A stretch of DNA of 64,000 bases from Azoarcus_F sp036734105 (GTDB lineage: Bacteria; Pseudomonadota; Gammaproteobacteria; Burkholderiales; Rhodocyclaceae), in assembly GCA_036734105.1 (NCBI GenBank), contig DAIMZH010000005.1, positions 39,106-103,105 of the forward strand, in the 5' to 3' direction. How positions within the stretch are numbered: position 1 is the stretch's first letter; each line of letters opens with the position of its first letter. This document shows positions 7,529-15,218 of this stretch, piece after piece. Under the pieces are notes generated by a model, which was given only the letters and a program-made list of their open reading frames with translations, was not told the origin of the DNA and searched no databases. The translations under genes were made by a program, and so were the position numbers.

Positions 7529-7569
7529 TTCACCATAAGCACCCTCAATAATAAAAAGGAGTCGTTGGC

Positions 7570-8403
7570 ATGCATGCCCTCAACAGAGCCACCCTGGTGT
7601 TGCTCGCCGTCGTAATGCTTGGTTTGTCCGGCTGTGCCAGCACACCTCGAAACCCGGATGATCCGCTGGAACGCTACAACCGCGCGATGTTCTCCTTCAA
7701 CGAAGGGGTGGACAAAGTCGCGCTCAAGCCAGTTGCAAAGGTTTATGAAACTGTCACTCCGGGCTTTGTACAAACCGGTGTTGGCAACTTCTTTGGCAAT
7801 CTTGGCGATGTGTGGATAGGTTTCAACAACATGTTGCAGGGCAAGGTTGGTGACGGCATGTCCGACTGGATGCGTTTCATGGTCAACTCCAGCTTTGGTT
7901 TTGGTGGCCTGCTGGATATTGCCTCGGACATGGGCCTGCAGAAGAGCAATGAAGATTTCGGTCAGACTCTCGCGGTCTGGGGCGTGGGTGACGGACCCTA
8001 TGTGGTGTTGCCGCTGCTCGGGCCTCGCACCTTGCGTGATGCCGCAGCACTGCCGGTAGACTGGAAAGGCGACCCGGTTGCTTATGTCGGCCACGACCAG
8101 ACCAGAATGGCTTTCTCTGTCCTGCGTATTGTCCATATTCGCGCGTCCCTGCTCGGCACCGAAAAACTGATTGAAGACTCGGTAGACAAATATTCGATGG
8201 TTCGCGACGCTTACCTGCAGCGTCGTCGCTTCCTGGTCCACGACGGCAACCCGCCGATGGACTACGAAGATTTCAACGGTAAATCTAGCCTTCTGCCGGT
8301 TCGCACGATGGCTGACGCCGTCGTTGACACCGCTATAGGCGGGCTTGAGTTTGTTCAACTTGGCGCCCTTGTTGGCTCAGATACCATCGTTGAGATGCGG
8401 TGA
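7570..8403 (+). CDS. mlaA: outer-membrane lipoprotein MlaA (VacJ)
   Basis: MlaA removes misplaced phospholipid from the outer leaflet of the outer membrane and passes it to MlaC. The 277-residue product has a lipoprotein signal (TLVLLAVVMLGLSGC, lipid on Cys22). The VacJ core follows: DDPLERYNRAMFSFNEGVD, FFGNLGDVWIGFNNMLQGK, NSSFGFGGLLDIASDMGL and GDGPYVVLPLLGPRTLRDA. GGAG precedes the ATG. In E. coli mlaA is unlinked; here it sits inside the operon between mlaD and mlaC, which ties its function directly to the transporter. Confidence 0.94.
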   Translation: MHALNRATLVLLAVVMLGLSGCASTPRNPDDPLERYNRAMFSFNEGVDKVALKPVAKVYETVTPGFVQTGVGNFFGNLGDVWIGFNNMLQGKVGDGMSDWMRFMVNSSFGFGGLLDIASDMGLQKSNEDFGQTLAVWGVGDGPYVVLPLLGPRTLRDAAALPVDWKGDPVAYVGHDQTRMAFSVLRIVHIRASLLGTEKLIEDSVDKYSMVRDAYLQRRRFLVHDGNPPMDYEDFNGKSSLLPVRTMADAVVDTAIGGLEFVQLGALVGSDTIVEMR

Positions 8404-9023
8404 TCAAAGTGAAGATTGTGTTGCGCTCTCTGATGTTTCTGTTTGCAAGTCTTGCTCTTTCCAGTGCTGTCAGCGCACAGGTTGCAGCGCCTGACGAGCT
8501 CATTCGCAATATGACCGACGAGGTGTTGCTTGTCCTCAAAACCGACGAGGCGCTTCGCAATGGCGATGCCTCGCGCGCGGTCAAACTTGTTGAAGAGATC
8601 GTCCTGCCGCATTTCAACCTGCAGCGCATGACCATGCTGGCGGTCGGCCGCGACTGGCGTGATGCCACGCCAGCACAGCGTGAGCGATTGGTAAATGCCT
8701 TCTACTCCATGCTTGTGCGTACGTATTCCACGGCGCTGACCTTGTACAGCGATCAGAGTTTTGACTTTCGTCCGCTACGTATGAGCCCGGGAGACAGAAC
8801 CGCCCGGGTTCAGACCTCTTTCCGCCAGTCTGGCGCTCAACCGGTCAGCGTTGATTACATGTTGAGCGAGACACCTGACGGCTGGCAGGTGTTTGATGTG
8901 GTTATTGCCGGCGTCAGTCTCGTCACCAACTATCGCGGAAGCTTCAGCCGCGAGATATCAGCGAGCGGCATTGACGGCCTGATCCGCTCACTTGAGGGTG
9001 GCGCCCTCGATGAGGTGTCCTGA
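8400..9023 (+). CDS. mlaC: periplasmic phospholipid shuttle MlaC
   Basis: MlaC carries phospholipid across the periplasm between MlaA and MlaFEDB. The 207-residue product has a signal peptide (LRSLMFLFASLALSSAVSAQ) and a Tol-Tol-Ttg2 domain: DELIRNMTDEVLLVLK, VEEIVLPHFNLQRMTMLAVG, LVNAFYSMLVRTYSTAL and WQVFDVVIAGVSLVTNYR. Translation begins at a GTG (8400) that overlaps the mlaA stop, and the last base of its stop is shared with the mlaB start. Confidence 0.93.
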   Translation: MIKVKIVLRSLMFLFASLALSSAVSAQVAAPDELIRNMTDEVLLVLKTDEALRNGDASRAVKLVEEIVLPHFNLQRMTMLAVGRDWRDATPAQRERLVNAFYSMLVRTYSTALTLYSDQSFDFRPLRMSPGDRTARVQTSFRQSGAQPVSVDYMLSETPDGWQVFDVVIAGVSLVTNYRGSFSREISASGIDGLIRSLEGGALDEVS

Positions 9024-9316
9024 TGCCCGAGACTGCAGGCAAGACGCTGCAGGCTGAAGCGGGTCTCGGCTTGAACAGCGTGGAAGCGTTTCGCAGCAAG
9101 GCCAGGGAGATCCTTGAAGACCATGACCTGGTGGTCGATTTCAGCAAACTGAAAGATGCAGACTCCTCGGTATTGGCGTGTCTGTTTGATCTGCGCCGCT
9201 TCGCACATGGCGTTGGGCGCACTATTGAGTTTCGCAGCATGCCCGATGCTTTGCTGAAACTGGCCGAAGTTTATGATGTTGTCGGGCTCCTGCCGCAGCA
9301 ATCAAAGCAGGGTTGA
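9023..9316 (+). CDS. mlaB: STAS-domain protein MlaB
   Basis: MlaB is a small cytoplasmic STAS protein that binds MlaF and is needed for activity of the Mla transporter. The 97 residues fold as one STAS domain: DHDLVVDFSKLKDADSSVLA, where the serine pair occupies the usual phospho-site loop, then a short helix FDLRRFAHGVGRTIEF and LKLAEVYDVVGLLP. ATG overlaps the mlaC stop as TGATG. The sequence is divergent, as is normal for this family, and the operon position is strong support. Confidence 0.88.
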   Translation: MPETAGKTLQAEAGLGLNSVEAFRSKAREILEDHDLVVDFSKLKDADSSVLACLFDLRRFAHGVGRTIEFRSMPDALLKLAEVYDVVGLLPQQSKQG

Positions 9317-9317
9317 C

Positions 9318-10211
9318 ATGACAAAAGCAATCAGGATGAATGCCGTCACCAAGCGGTTTGGTGATCTTCAGGCTTTGGCGGGTGTGAGCCTCGATGTTGA
9401 AGAAGGGGAGTTCTTCGGTCTCCTTGGTCCCAATGGAGCGGGCAAGACCACGTTGATCTCGGCTCTTGCAGGGCTCACACTGCCGACCTCTGGAAGCATT
9501 GAGGTTATGGGACATGACGTGGTGGCCGACTACAAGCAGGCAAGGCGGCGTATCGGGGTAGTACCGCAGGAACTGGTGTTCGATCCCTTCTTCTCGGTGC
9601 GTGAATTGCTCCGGATTCAGTCAGGCTATTTCGGAATTCGCCACAACGACGACTGGATAGACGAAATTTTGTCCAGTCTTGACCTGCTGCCCAAGGCTAA
9701 CGCCAACATGCGCGCGCTGTCGGGTGGCATGAAACGTCGGGTGCTGGTGGCCCAGGCGCTGGTTCACCGACCACCGGTGATTGTGCTGGACGAGCCGACC
9801 GCAGGCGTTGACGTCGAGTTGCGGCAAGGCCTGTGGCAGTTCATCCGAAAGCTTAACCGCGAAGGCCACACCATTGTGCTGACCACGCATTATCTTGAAG
9901 AAGCGCAGACCTTGTGCGGCCGTATAGCCATGTTGAAAGCCGGGCGGGTTGTCGCACTCGACACCACCAGTGCCTTGCTGCAGCAGTTTTCCAGCCACAG
10001 CCTGCGTGTGCGGGTGAGTGCAAACGAGCTTGCCCTGTCGCTTGGCGGTGTGCTTGAGGACGATGGGTGGGTGGCCTTTGGTTTCGATGCCTATACCGAC
10101 ATTGAGGCATTGCTGGGCCGCTTGCGAGAGGCTGGCGCGGGCGTCGATGAGATACAGATAGGCGAGCCAGATCTGGAGCGGGTATTTGTTGGGGTGATGA
10201 ATCGTGCCTGA
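9318..10211 (+). CDS. ABC-2 type exporter ATPase (YadG-like)
   Basis: This is an ABC ATPase of the drug/polysaccharide exporter (ABC-2) class. The 297 residues include Walker A LGPNGAGKTTLISALAG, Q-loop VVPQELVFDPFFSV, signature LSGGMKRRVLVAQALVH, Walker B VIVLDEPTAGVDVELR and switch LTTHYLEEAQ. The C-terminal 70 residues resemble the domain found in YadG/CcmA-type exporters. It starts one base after mlaB and overlaps its permease gene, so it is part of the mla transcript. The substrate is unknown; co-location with mla suggests an envelope component, but that is inference. Confidence 0.88.
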   Translation: MTKAIRMNAVTKRFGDLQALAGVSLDVEEGEFFGLLGPNGAGKTTLISALAGLTLPTSGSIEVMGHDVVADYKQARRRIGVVPQELVFDPFFSVRELLRIQSGYFGIRHNDDWIDEILSSLDLLPKANANMRALSGGMKRRVLVAQALVHRPPVIVLDEPTAGVDVELRQGLWQFIRKLNREGHTIVLTTHYLEEAQTLCGRIAMLKAGRVVALDTTSALLQQFSSHSLRVRVSANELALSLGGVLEDDGWVAFGFDAYTDIEALLGRLREAGAGVDEIQIGEPDLERVFVGVMNRA

Positions 10212-10992
10212 CATATTCTCACCCAAGGTGTCCTCATGGACCGGCTTTCGCACCTTGCTTTACAAGGAGGTATTGCGTTTCTGGAAGGTCGCCTTTCAGA
10301 CCGTAGCCGCGCCGGTACTCAGTGCGCTGCTGTTTCTGCTGATCTTCTCGCATGTGCTCGATCGCCATGTCACCGTCTATGGTGATATCGGTTACACCAG
10401 CTTTCTGGTACCCGGGCTGATCATGATGTCGCTGCTGCAAAATGCCTTTGCCAACACATCCTCGTCGCTGATACAGAGCAAGATCACCGGTAACATCATC
10501 TTCGTGCTGTTGCCACCCATCTCCTATCGTGAGTTTTTTGGGGCCTACGTGCTTGCTTCGGTGCTCAGAGGCCTGCTGGTTGGCTTCGGCGTGTGGCTGG
10601 TAGCCGTGCCATTTATCGATCTTCCCATGCACTATCCGCTGTGGGTGCTGCTTTTTGCCTTGCTGGGCGGCGCATTGCTGGGTGCATTCGGTATCATTGC
10701 GGGAATCTGGGCTGAAAAGTTTGACCAATTGTCGGCCTTTCAGAACTTCATCATCATGCCGCTGACCATGTTGTCGGGGGTGTTTTACTCGATTCACTCC
10801 CTTCCCGAGGTGTGGCAGGCAATATCACACCTCAATCCGTTCTTCTACATGATAGACGGGTTTCGGTACGGATTCTTCGGGCAGTCCGATGTGTCGCCTT
10901 GGCTGAGCCTGGCGGTGGTTGGAGTCTGCTTCATTGCGCTTTCGTGGCTGACGCTATCAATGCTGGCCCGGGGCTACAAGTTACGTCAGTGA
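10204..10992 (+). CDS. ABC-2 type exporter permease (YadH-like)
   Basis: This is the membrane partner of the ATPase encoded just upstream. The 262 residues hold an N-terminal cytoplasmic helix (RTLLYKEVLRFWKVAFQTV) and six predicted membrane segments, among them VLSALLFLLIFSHVL, VLLFALLGGALLGAFGII and LAVVGVCFIALSWLTLSML. The ABC-2 motif region is FIIMPLTMLSGVFYSIHSLP, and NPFFYMIDGFRYGFFG follows. It starts at GTG 10204, eight bases inside the ATPase gene. The family is clear, the cargo is not. Confidence 0.88.
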   Translation: MPDIFSPKVSSWTGFRTLLYKEVLRFWKVAFQTVAAPVLSALLFLLIFSHVLDRHVTVYGDIGYTSFLVPGLIMMSLLQNAFANTSSSLIQSKITGNIIFVLLPPISYREFFGAYVLASVLRGLLVGFGVWLVAVPFIDLPMHYPLWVLLFALLGGALLGAFGIIAGIWAEKFDQLSAFQNFIIMPLTMLSGVFYSIHSLPEVWQAISHLNPFFYMIDGFRYGFFGQSDVSPWLSLAVVGVCFIALSWLTLSMLARGYKLRQ

Positions 10993-11003
10993 GGTTTTTG
11001 CTC

Positions 11004-11261
11004 ATGTTTCAGGCATCAGAAATCAAGCGGCTCATCGAGGCCGGTCTTGAATGTGATTTTATTGAGGTCCAAGGTGATGATGGCGTGCACTTTCAAGCCA
11101 TCGTGGTCAGCCCGGCGTTTGAGGCCATGAGCACGCTCAACCAGCACCGCGCGGTCAAGGCAACGCTGGGTAGCTTGATGGGTAACGAGATACACGCGCT
11201 TGGTCTCAAGACCTATACCCCCACACGCTGGGAGTCGGTACGTGGCGAACTCGGGTTGTAA
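11004..11261 (+). CDS. BolA/IbaG family protein
   Basis: This is an 85-residue BolA-fold protein starting MFQASEIKRLIEAGLECDFI. It contains the family's GDDGVHFQAIVVSPAFEAMS and ends with the helix region NQHRAVKATLGSLMGNEIHA followed by LGLKTYTP. The conserved His in HFQAIVVSP and the absence of the longer BolA extensions favour the IbaG (YrbA) type, which binds monothiol glutaredoxin Fe-S clusters and affects envelope properties. It stands six bases before murA, as in E. coli, where yrbA precedes murA. Confidence 0.9.
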   Translation: MFQASEIKRLIEAGLECDFIEVQGDDGVHFQAIVVSPAFEAMSTLNQHRAVKATLGSLMGNEIHALGLKTYTPTRWESVRGELGL

Positions 11262-11267
11262 CAGTCC

Positions 11268-12527
11268 ATGGATAGTCTGCTGATTGAAGGTGGTGCGCGC
11301 CTGACTGGCGAAGTGGCTATGTCAGGGGCCAAGAATGCTGCCTTGCCCTTGCTGTGCGCTGCCTTGTTGACTGCCGAGCCAGTCACTTTTACCAATGTGC
11401 CACGTCTTCGCGACGTGGGAACCTTGCTCAAGCTATTACAGCAAATGGGTGTCAAGGTTGAGCGTGATGGCGACAGGGTAACGCTGGATGCATCTGCGCT
11501 GGACAACCCGGTGGCACCGTATGAGCTTGTCAAGACCATGCGCGCCTCGATTCTGGTGCTCGGACCGCTGGTGGCGCGTTGTGGCGAGGCCCGCGTTTCG
11601 CTGCCTGGTGGATGCGCAATCGGCGCACGGCCGGTCGACCAGCACATCAAGGGTTTGCAAGCCATGGGTGCCGAGGTTGGCGTGGAGCACGGCTATGTTC
11701 ATGCGCGTGTCAGCCGTCTGGCGGGTGCGCGCATATTTACTGACATGGTCACCGTGACCGGCACCGAGAACCTGCTCATGGCGGCCTGCCTGGCCGATGG
11801 CGACACCATCATCGAAAACGCCGCGCGGGAGCCGGAGGTCGTCGATCTGGCCAACTGTCTCATTGCCATGGGCGCTCGTATCGAGGGTGCGGGCTCTGAC
11901 GAGATCCGGGTACGCGGCGTCAGCCAATTGCACGGCGCAACGCATCGCATCATGCCTGACCGTATCGAAACCGGCACCTATCTGTGTGCGATCGCTGCAA
12001 CCGGAGGGGATGCGCGGCTCACCGACACTTCAGCCCACTACCTTGAAGCAGTCATTGCCAAGCTGGTTGCCACCGGGTGTCAGCTCGACTGCGAGGACAA
12101 CGCGATACGTTTGCGCGGCACCGCCCGACCCTTGGCCGTGAACCTCAGAACCGACCCCTATCCGGCCTTTCCGACCGACATGCAGGCGCAGTTCATGGCG
12201 CTCAATGCCATAGCCGAAGGCACTGCCACCATTCGCGAAACGATTTTCGAGAACCGCTTCATGCACGCGGTAGAGTTGCAACGGCTGGGTGCGGACATCG
12301 TCATCGACGGCAATGTGGCTGTGGTCAAGGGCGTTGATCGGCTGCAGGGTGCCAACGTCATGGCGACTGACCTGCGCGCATCGGCCGGACTGGTCATTGC
12401 GGGGCTGGTAGCCGAGGGCGAGACTATCGTCGACCGTATCTATCACCTTGACCGTGGTTATGAGCGCCTTGAAGAAAAGCTCGGTGCGCTCGGAGCCAGG
12501 GTCAGACGGGTATCGTCTGGCGCTTGA
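11268..12527 (+). CDS. murA: UDP-N-acetylglucosamine 1-carboxyvinyltransferase
   Basis: MurA transfers enolpyruvate from PEP to UDP-GlcNAc, the first committed step of peptidoglycan synthesis and the target of fosfomycin. The 419 residues equal the E. coli length. Lys22-Asn23 lie in MSGAKNAALPLL. Cys116 in LPGGCAIGARPVDQH is the catalytic, fosfomycin-reactive cysteine, so the enzyme is predicted to be fosfomycin-sensitive at the target level. Arg and Asp residues of DRIETGTYLCA and TDPYPAFPTDMQAQ are also present. It follows the BolA-type gene closely. Confidence 0.96.
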   Translation: MDSLLIEGGARLTGEVAMSGAKNAALPLLCAALLTAEPVTFTNVPRLRDVGTLLKLLQQMGVKVERDGDRVTLDASALDNPVAPYELVKTMRASILVLGPLVARCGEARVSLPGGCAIGARPVDQHIKGLQAMGAEVGVEHGYVHARVSRLAGARIFTDMVTVTGTENLLMAACLADGDTIIENAAREPEVVDLANCLIAMGARIEGAGSDEIRVRGVSQLHGATHRIMPDRIETGTYLCAIAATGGDARLTDTSAHYLEAVIAKLVATGCQLDCEDNAIRLRGTARPLAVNLRTDPYPAFPTDMQAQFMALNAIAEGTATIRETIFENRFMHAVELQRLGADIVIDGNVAVVKGVDRLQGANVMATDLRASAGLVIAGLVAEGETIVDRIYHLDRGYERLEEKLGALGARVRRVSSGA

Positions 12528-12550
12528 AACCGGTTCAATCAGGAGCATGC

Positions 12551-13264
12551 ATGCGTCAAATCGTACTCGATACCGAAACCACTGGTCTTGACTGGCGTAC
12601 CGGCGACAGAGTGGTGGAGATTGGCTGTGTTGAACTACTCAACCGGAATCTCACCGGCAGGCATTATCATGTCTATCTGAACCCGGAACGTGATATCAGC
12701 GAAGAGGCAATCGCGGTGCACGGCCTTACCACGGATTTTCTTGCAGACAAGCCGCGCTTTGCCGATGTTGCCGAGGATTTCGAGAGCTTTGTGCGTGGTG
12801 CTGAGTTGATCATTCACAACGCATCATTTGACGTGGGGTTTCTGGATTTCGAATTGCAACGTATCGGACGCGGCAAGCTCGCCGACCTCTGTGTCGGCGT
12901 GATCGACACCTTGCGCATGGCCAAGGAGCAGAATCCGGGCAAGAAGGCCTCTCTGGACGCCTTGTGCGATCGTCATCAGATAGACAACGCGCACCGCAGC
13001 CTGCATGGCGCCTTGCTCGATTCGGAAATTCTGGCTGAGGTTTATCTTGCGATGACGCGCGGGCAGGAGAGCCTGATCATGTCGCTTGAGGCTTCGGATC
13101 GGCAAATGGACGCTGGTGGCCCGGCAGATTGGCATGATCGTCCGGCTCTGCGTGTGCTCAAGCCGACGACCGAAGAGCTCGCAGCACACCAGTCGGTGCT
13201 GAAGGATATCGACAAAGCCAGCAAGGGTGGCTGCTTGTGGCGGGCGGACAGGCTGACTGACTAA
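12551..13264 (+). CDS. dnaQ: DNA polymerase III epsilon subunit (proofreading)
   Basis: DnaQ is the 3'-5' proofreading exonuclease of the replicative polymerase. The 237 residues keep all DEDDh residues: Asp/Glu in IVLDTETTGLDW, Asp in IIHNASFDVGFLDFEL, and His-x4-Asp in AHRSLHGALLDSEIL. A C-terminal tail of about 60 residues would bind the alpha subunit. ATG 12551 is chosen over the frame opening at 12524 because AGGAG lies just before it and the protein then begins MRQIVLDTETTG as in the family. It is convergent with the next gene; the two stop codons overlap. Confidence 0.93.
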   Translation: MRQIVLDTETTGLDWRTGDRVVEIGCVELLNRNLTGRHYHVYLNPERDISEEAIAVHGLTTDFLADKPRFADVAEDFESFVRGAELIIHNASFDVGFLDFELQRIGRGKLADLCVGVIDTLRMAKEQNPGKKASLDALCDRHQIDNAHRSLHGALLDSEILAEVYLAMTRGQESLIMSLEASDRQMDAGGPADWHDRPALRVLKPTTEELAAHQSVLKDIDKASKGGCLWRADRLTD

Positions 13265-14460
13265 GTGCCGCCGGACCGGTGGCCAGTTGTGCAAAACAGC
13301 CTGCTGGCGACATGTTCGCCAATAGCGAGGCTGGAGGTAAGCCCCGGCGACTCGATCCCCATCAGGTTGATCAAACCGCTAATCCCATGTTCGGCAGCGG
13401 TTTCGATGTAAAAGTCTCTGCTGGCTTCGCCAGGGCCGCTGATCTTGGCCCGGATGCCAGCATAGTCCGGTAGCAAAGCGTGTGTCGGCAGTGCTGGCCA
13501 ATAGCGCCGTATCTCGGACTCAAAACGGCTCGCCCTGTCGGGGTCAACCGTGTAATTCAGATCTGAACTAGTCTGTGCTTCGGAAGTATTTGCGGGCGGT
13601 ACAAGCCATTCCACATCCGGGCCAAAACGGGCGCGACCCTGCAGGTCCAGCGTCAGATGCACGCCCAGACCACCGGGCTCTGGCACCGGGTATACCAGGC
13701 GTGAGAACGGGCTGCGGGCCTGCAACGAAAAGTAGTTGCCCTTGGCAAGATGAGCAACTGGCGGCGTGACAGCGCTCAGGCGCGGAAGTCGTCGCGCCAG
13801 CAAGGGGGCAAACAGTCCGCTGGCGTTGATGACGGCGCGTGCCGCCAGACGCATGGGCATGTCGCCACCCGTGTGCAGCAATAGCCTGCCATCAGCGCCC
13901 AGGCTGCCTGCGAGCACCGGCGTTCGCAATACCAGCGTGGCACCCGCCAGCTCGGCCTGGCCCAGCAGGCTGAGCATCAGCCCGTGGCTGTCCACAATGC
14001 CGGTAGAGGGTGACAGCAGTGCGGCGACACAGTCCAGTTCGGGTTCAAGCCGTTGCGCATCGGCACGGTCCAGCAGTTCGAGATCAGATACGCCATTGCG
14101 CAGGGCTTGCGCCTGAATTGCGTGCAGATTGGCAATCTGTTGCGGGCTGGTGGCGACCACCAGCTTTCCGCAACGTTTGTGCGCCACATGGTGTTGTGCG
14201 CAGTATTCGTAAAGCAAGGCTTTGCCACGCACACACAGACTGGCCTTCAGCGAACCCTCCGGGTAGTAAAGGCCGGCATGAATCACCTCGCTGTTGCGGC
14301 TGGAGGCACCACTGCCAAAAGTCTTGTCGGCCTCCAGAATCAACACTTCGCGCCCCTTCGCGGCGAGCGCATGCGCGCAGGCCAGGCCAATGACGCCTGC
14401 GCCAATCACCACGCAATCAACGCTTTCGGTGGCTTCTGCGGTGTTTGTGGCGCTGGCCAT
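13261..14460 (-). CDS. FAD-dependent oxidoreductase, LhgO/DAO family
   Basis: This is a flavoprotein of the D-amino-acid oxidase fold. Its 399 residues resemble bacterial L-2-hydroxyglutarate oxidases. The dinucleotide-binding start is CVVIGAGVIGLACAHALAAK, followed by GASSRNSEVIHAGLYYPEGS, a segment typical of the LhgO group. Further matches are LAKGNYFSLQARSPFSRLVY, GVHLTLDLQGRARFGPDVEW and the C-terminal FAD contact INLMGIESPGLTSSLAIGEH. ATG 14460 is used, five bases after the upstream stop codon. It lies downstream of mutS and a spermidine-synthase-like gene on the same strand. Substrate assignment is from family resemblance only. Confidence 0.85.
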   Translation of the reverse strand: MASATNTAEATESVDCVVIGAGVIGLACAHALAAKGREVLILEADKTFGSGASSRNSEVIHAGLYYPEGSLKASLCVRGKALLYEYCAQHHVAHKRCGKLVVATSPQQIANLHAIQAQALRNGVSDLELLDRADAQRLEPELDCVAALLSPSTGIVDSHGLMLSLLGQAELAGATLVLRTPVLAGSLGADGRLLLHTGGDMPMRLAARAVINASGLFAPLLARRLPRLSAVTPPVAHLAKGNYFSLQARSPFSRLVYPVPEPGGLGVHLTLDLQGRARFGPDVEWLVPPANTSEAQTSSDLNYTVDPDRASRFESEIRRYWPALPTHALLPDYAGIRAKISGPGEASRDFYIETAAEHGISGLINLMGIESPGLTSSLAIGEHVASRLFCTTGHRSGGT

Positions 14461-14465
14461 CGTCA

Positions 14466-15218
14466 CTACAGCCGCAAGTGCCCACCCGGGCAGGAGCCGG
14501 CCTGCTCCAGGCGGCTCACCGTGGGGAGCAGGTCAAGCCCGGTGTCCTGCTTGAGTTGCTGCGCACGTTCGCGCATCTCGGTCAGGCTCAGCCGGATGGC
14601 CTCGCCCTCGGCGGCAAAGGCAATCACGTTGCCGCTGTCGCAGGACGGAAAGGCGATGCTGCGACCCTCAAAAGCGTTCTGGATGCGCTCAAGACTGGCC
14701 TTGAAGCCGCGCGACCGGCCAAACAGGTTGACCGCCATCAGCCCGTTGTCACTCAGCCTGCTGCGCGCAGCCAGATAGAATGCGACGGTGTCCAGCGCGC
14801 CTGCGCGTGCGTCTTCGTCAAAGCCATCAACCAGAATCGCGTCATAGTGTTTGTCGCAGGTCAGCACGTATTCTGCCCCATCGGAGATATGAATATGCAG
14901 GCGCTGGTCTTCGTCTGGCAAAGCGAAAAACTGCTGGGCGGCGGCCACCACCCGGGGCTCGATCTCGACCACGTCGATTCGGGTAGCAGGGCAGTGCCGG
15001 TGGATGAACTTGGTTAGCGAGCCAGCGCCCAGGCCAATCAGCAAGGCGTTGCGTGGCCACGGCGCCTCGCGCAGCAACAGGCCGGCCATCATCTCGCGGG
15101 TGTAGGCAAGCTCCAGCGCAAACGGTTTGCGTATGCGCATCGCACCCTGCACCCATTCCGAGCCAAAGTGCAGATAGCGCACCCCGGCCGATTCGCTGAT
15201 GTCGATCGGTGTACTCAT
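14466..15218 (-). CDS. spermidine synthase-like methyltransferase-fold protein
   Basis: The 250-residue product has the spermidine-synthase-type Rossmann fold: ALLIGLGAGSLTKFIHRHCP (nucleotide loop), RIDVVEIEPRVVAAAQQFF, and HYDAILVDGFDEDARAG. The position of the spermidine-synthase catalytic Asp reads DGFDEDA, so an aminopropyltransferase role is possible. However, the N-terminal beta domain is short and there is no speD nearby. Related proteins are often annotated as spermidine synthase-like or fused-MFS-type proteins of unknown substrate. Its ATG overlaps the mutS stop (TGATG). Confidence 0.8.
   Translation of the reverse strand: MSTPIDISESAGVRYLHFGSEWVQGAMRIRKPFALELAYTREMMAGLLLREAPWPRNALLIGLGAGSLTKFIHRHCPATRIDVVEIEPRVVAAAQQFFALPDEDQRLHIHISDGAEYVLTCDKHYDAILVDGFDEDARAGALDTVAFYLAARSRLSDNGLMAVNLFGRSRGFKASLERIQNAFEGRSIAFPSCDSGNVIAFAAEGEAIRLSLTEMRERAQQLKQDTGLDLLPTVSRLEQAGSCPGGHLRL

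Noticed and set aside
13361..13376. A second FNR-type box (TTGATCAAAC)
   Set aside because: The arms do not have the N4 spacing of TTGAT-N4-ATCAA and it lies inside the FAD oxidase gene.
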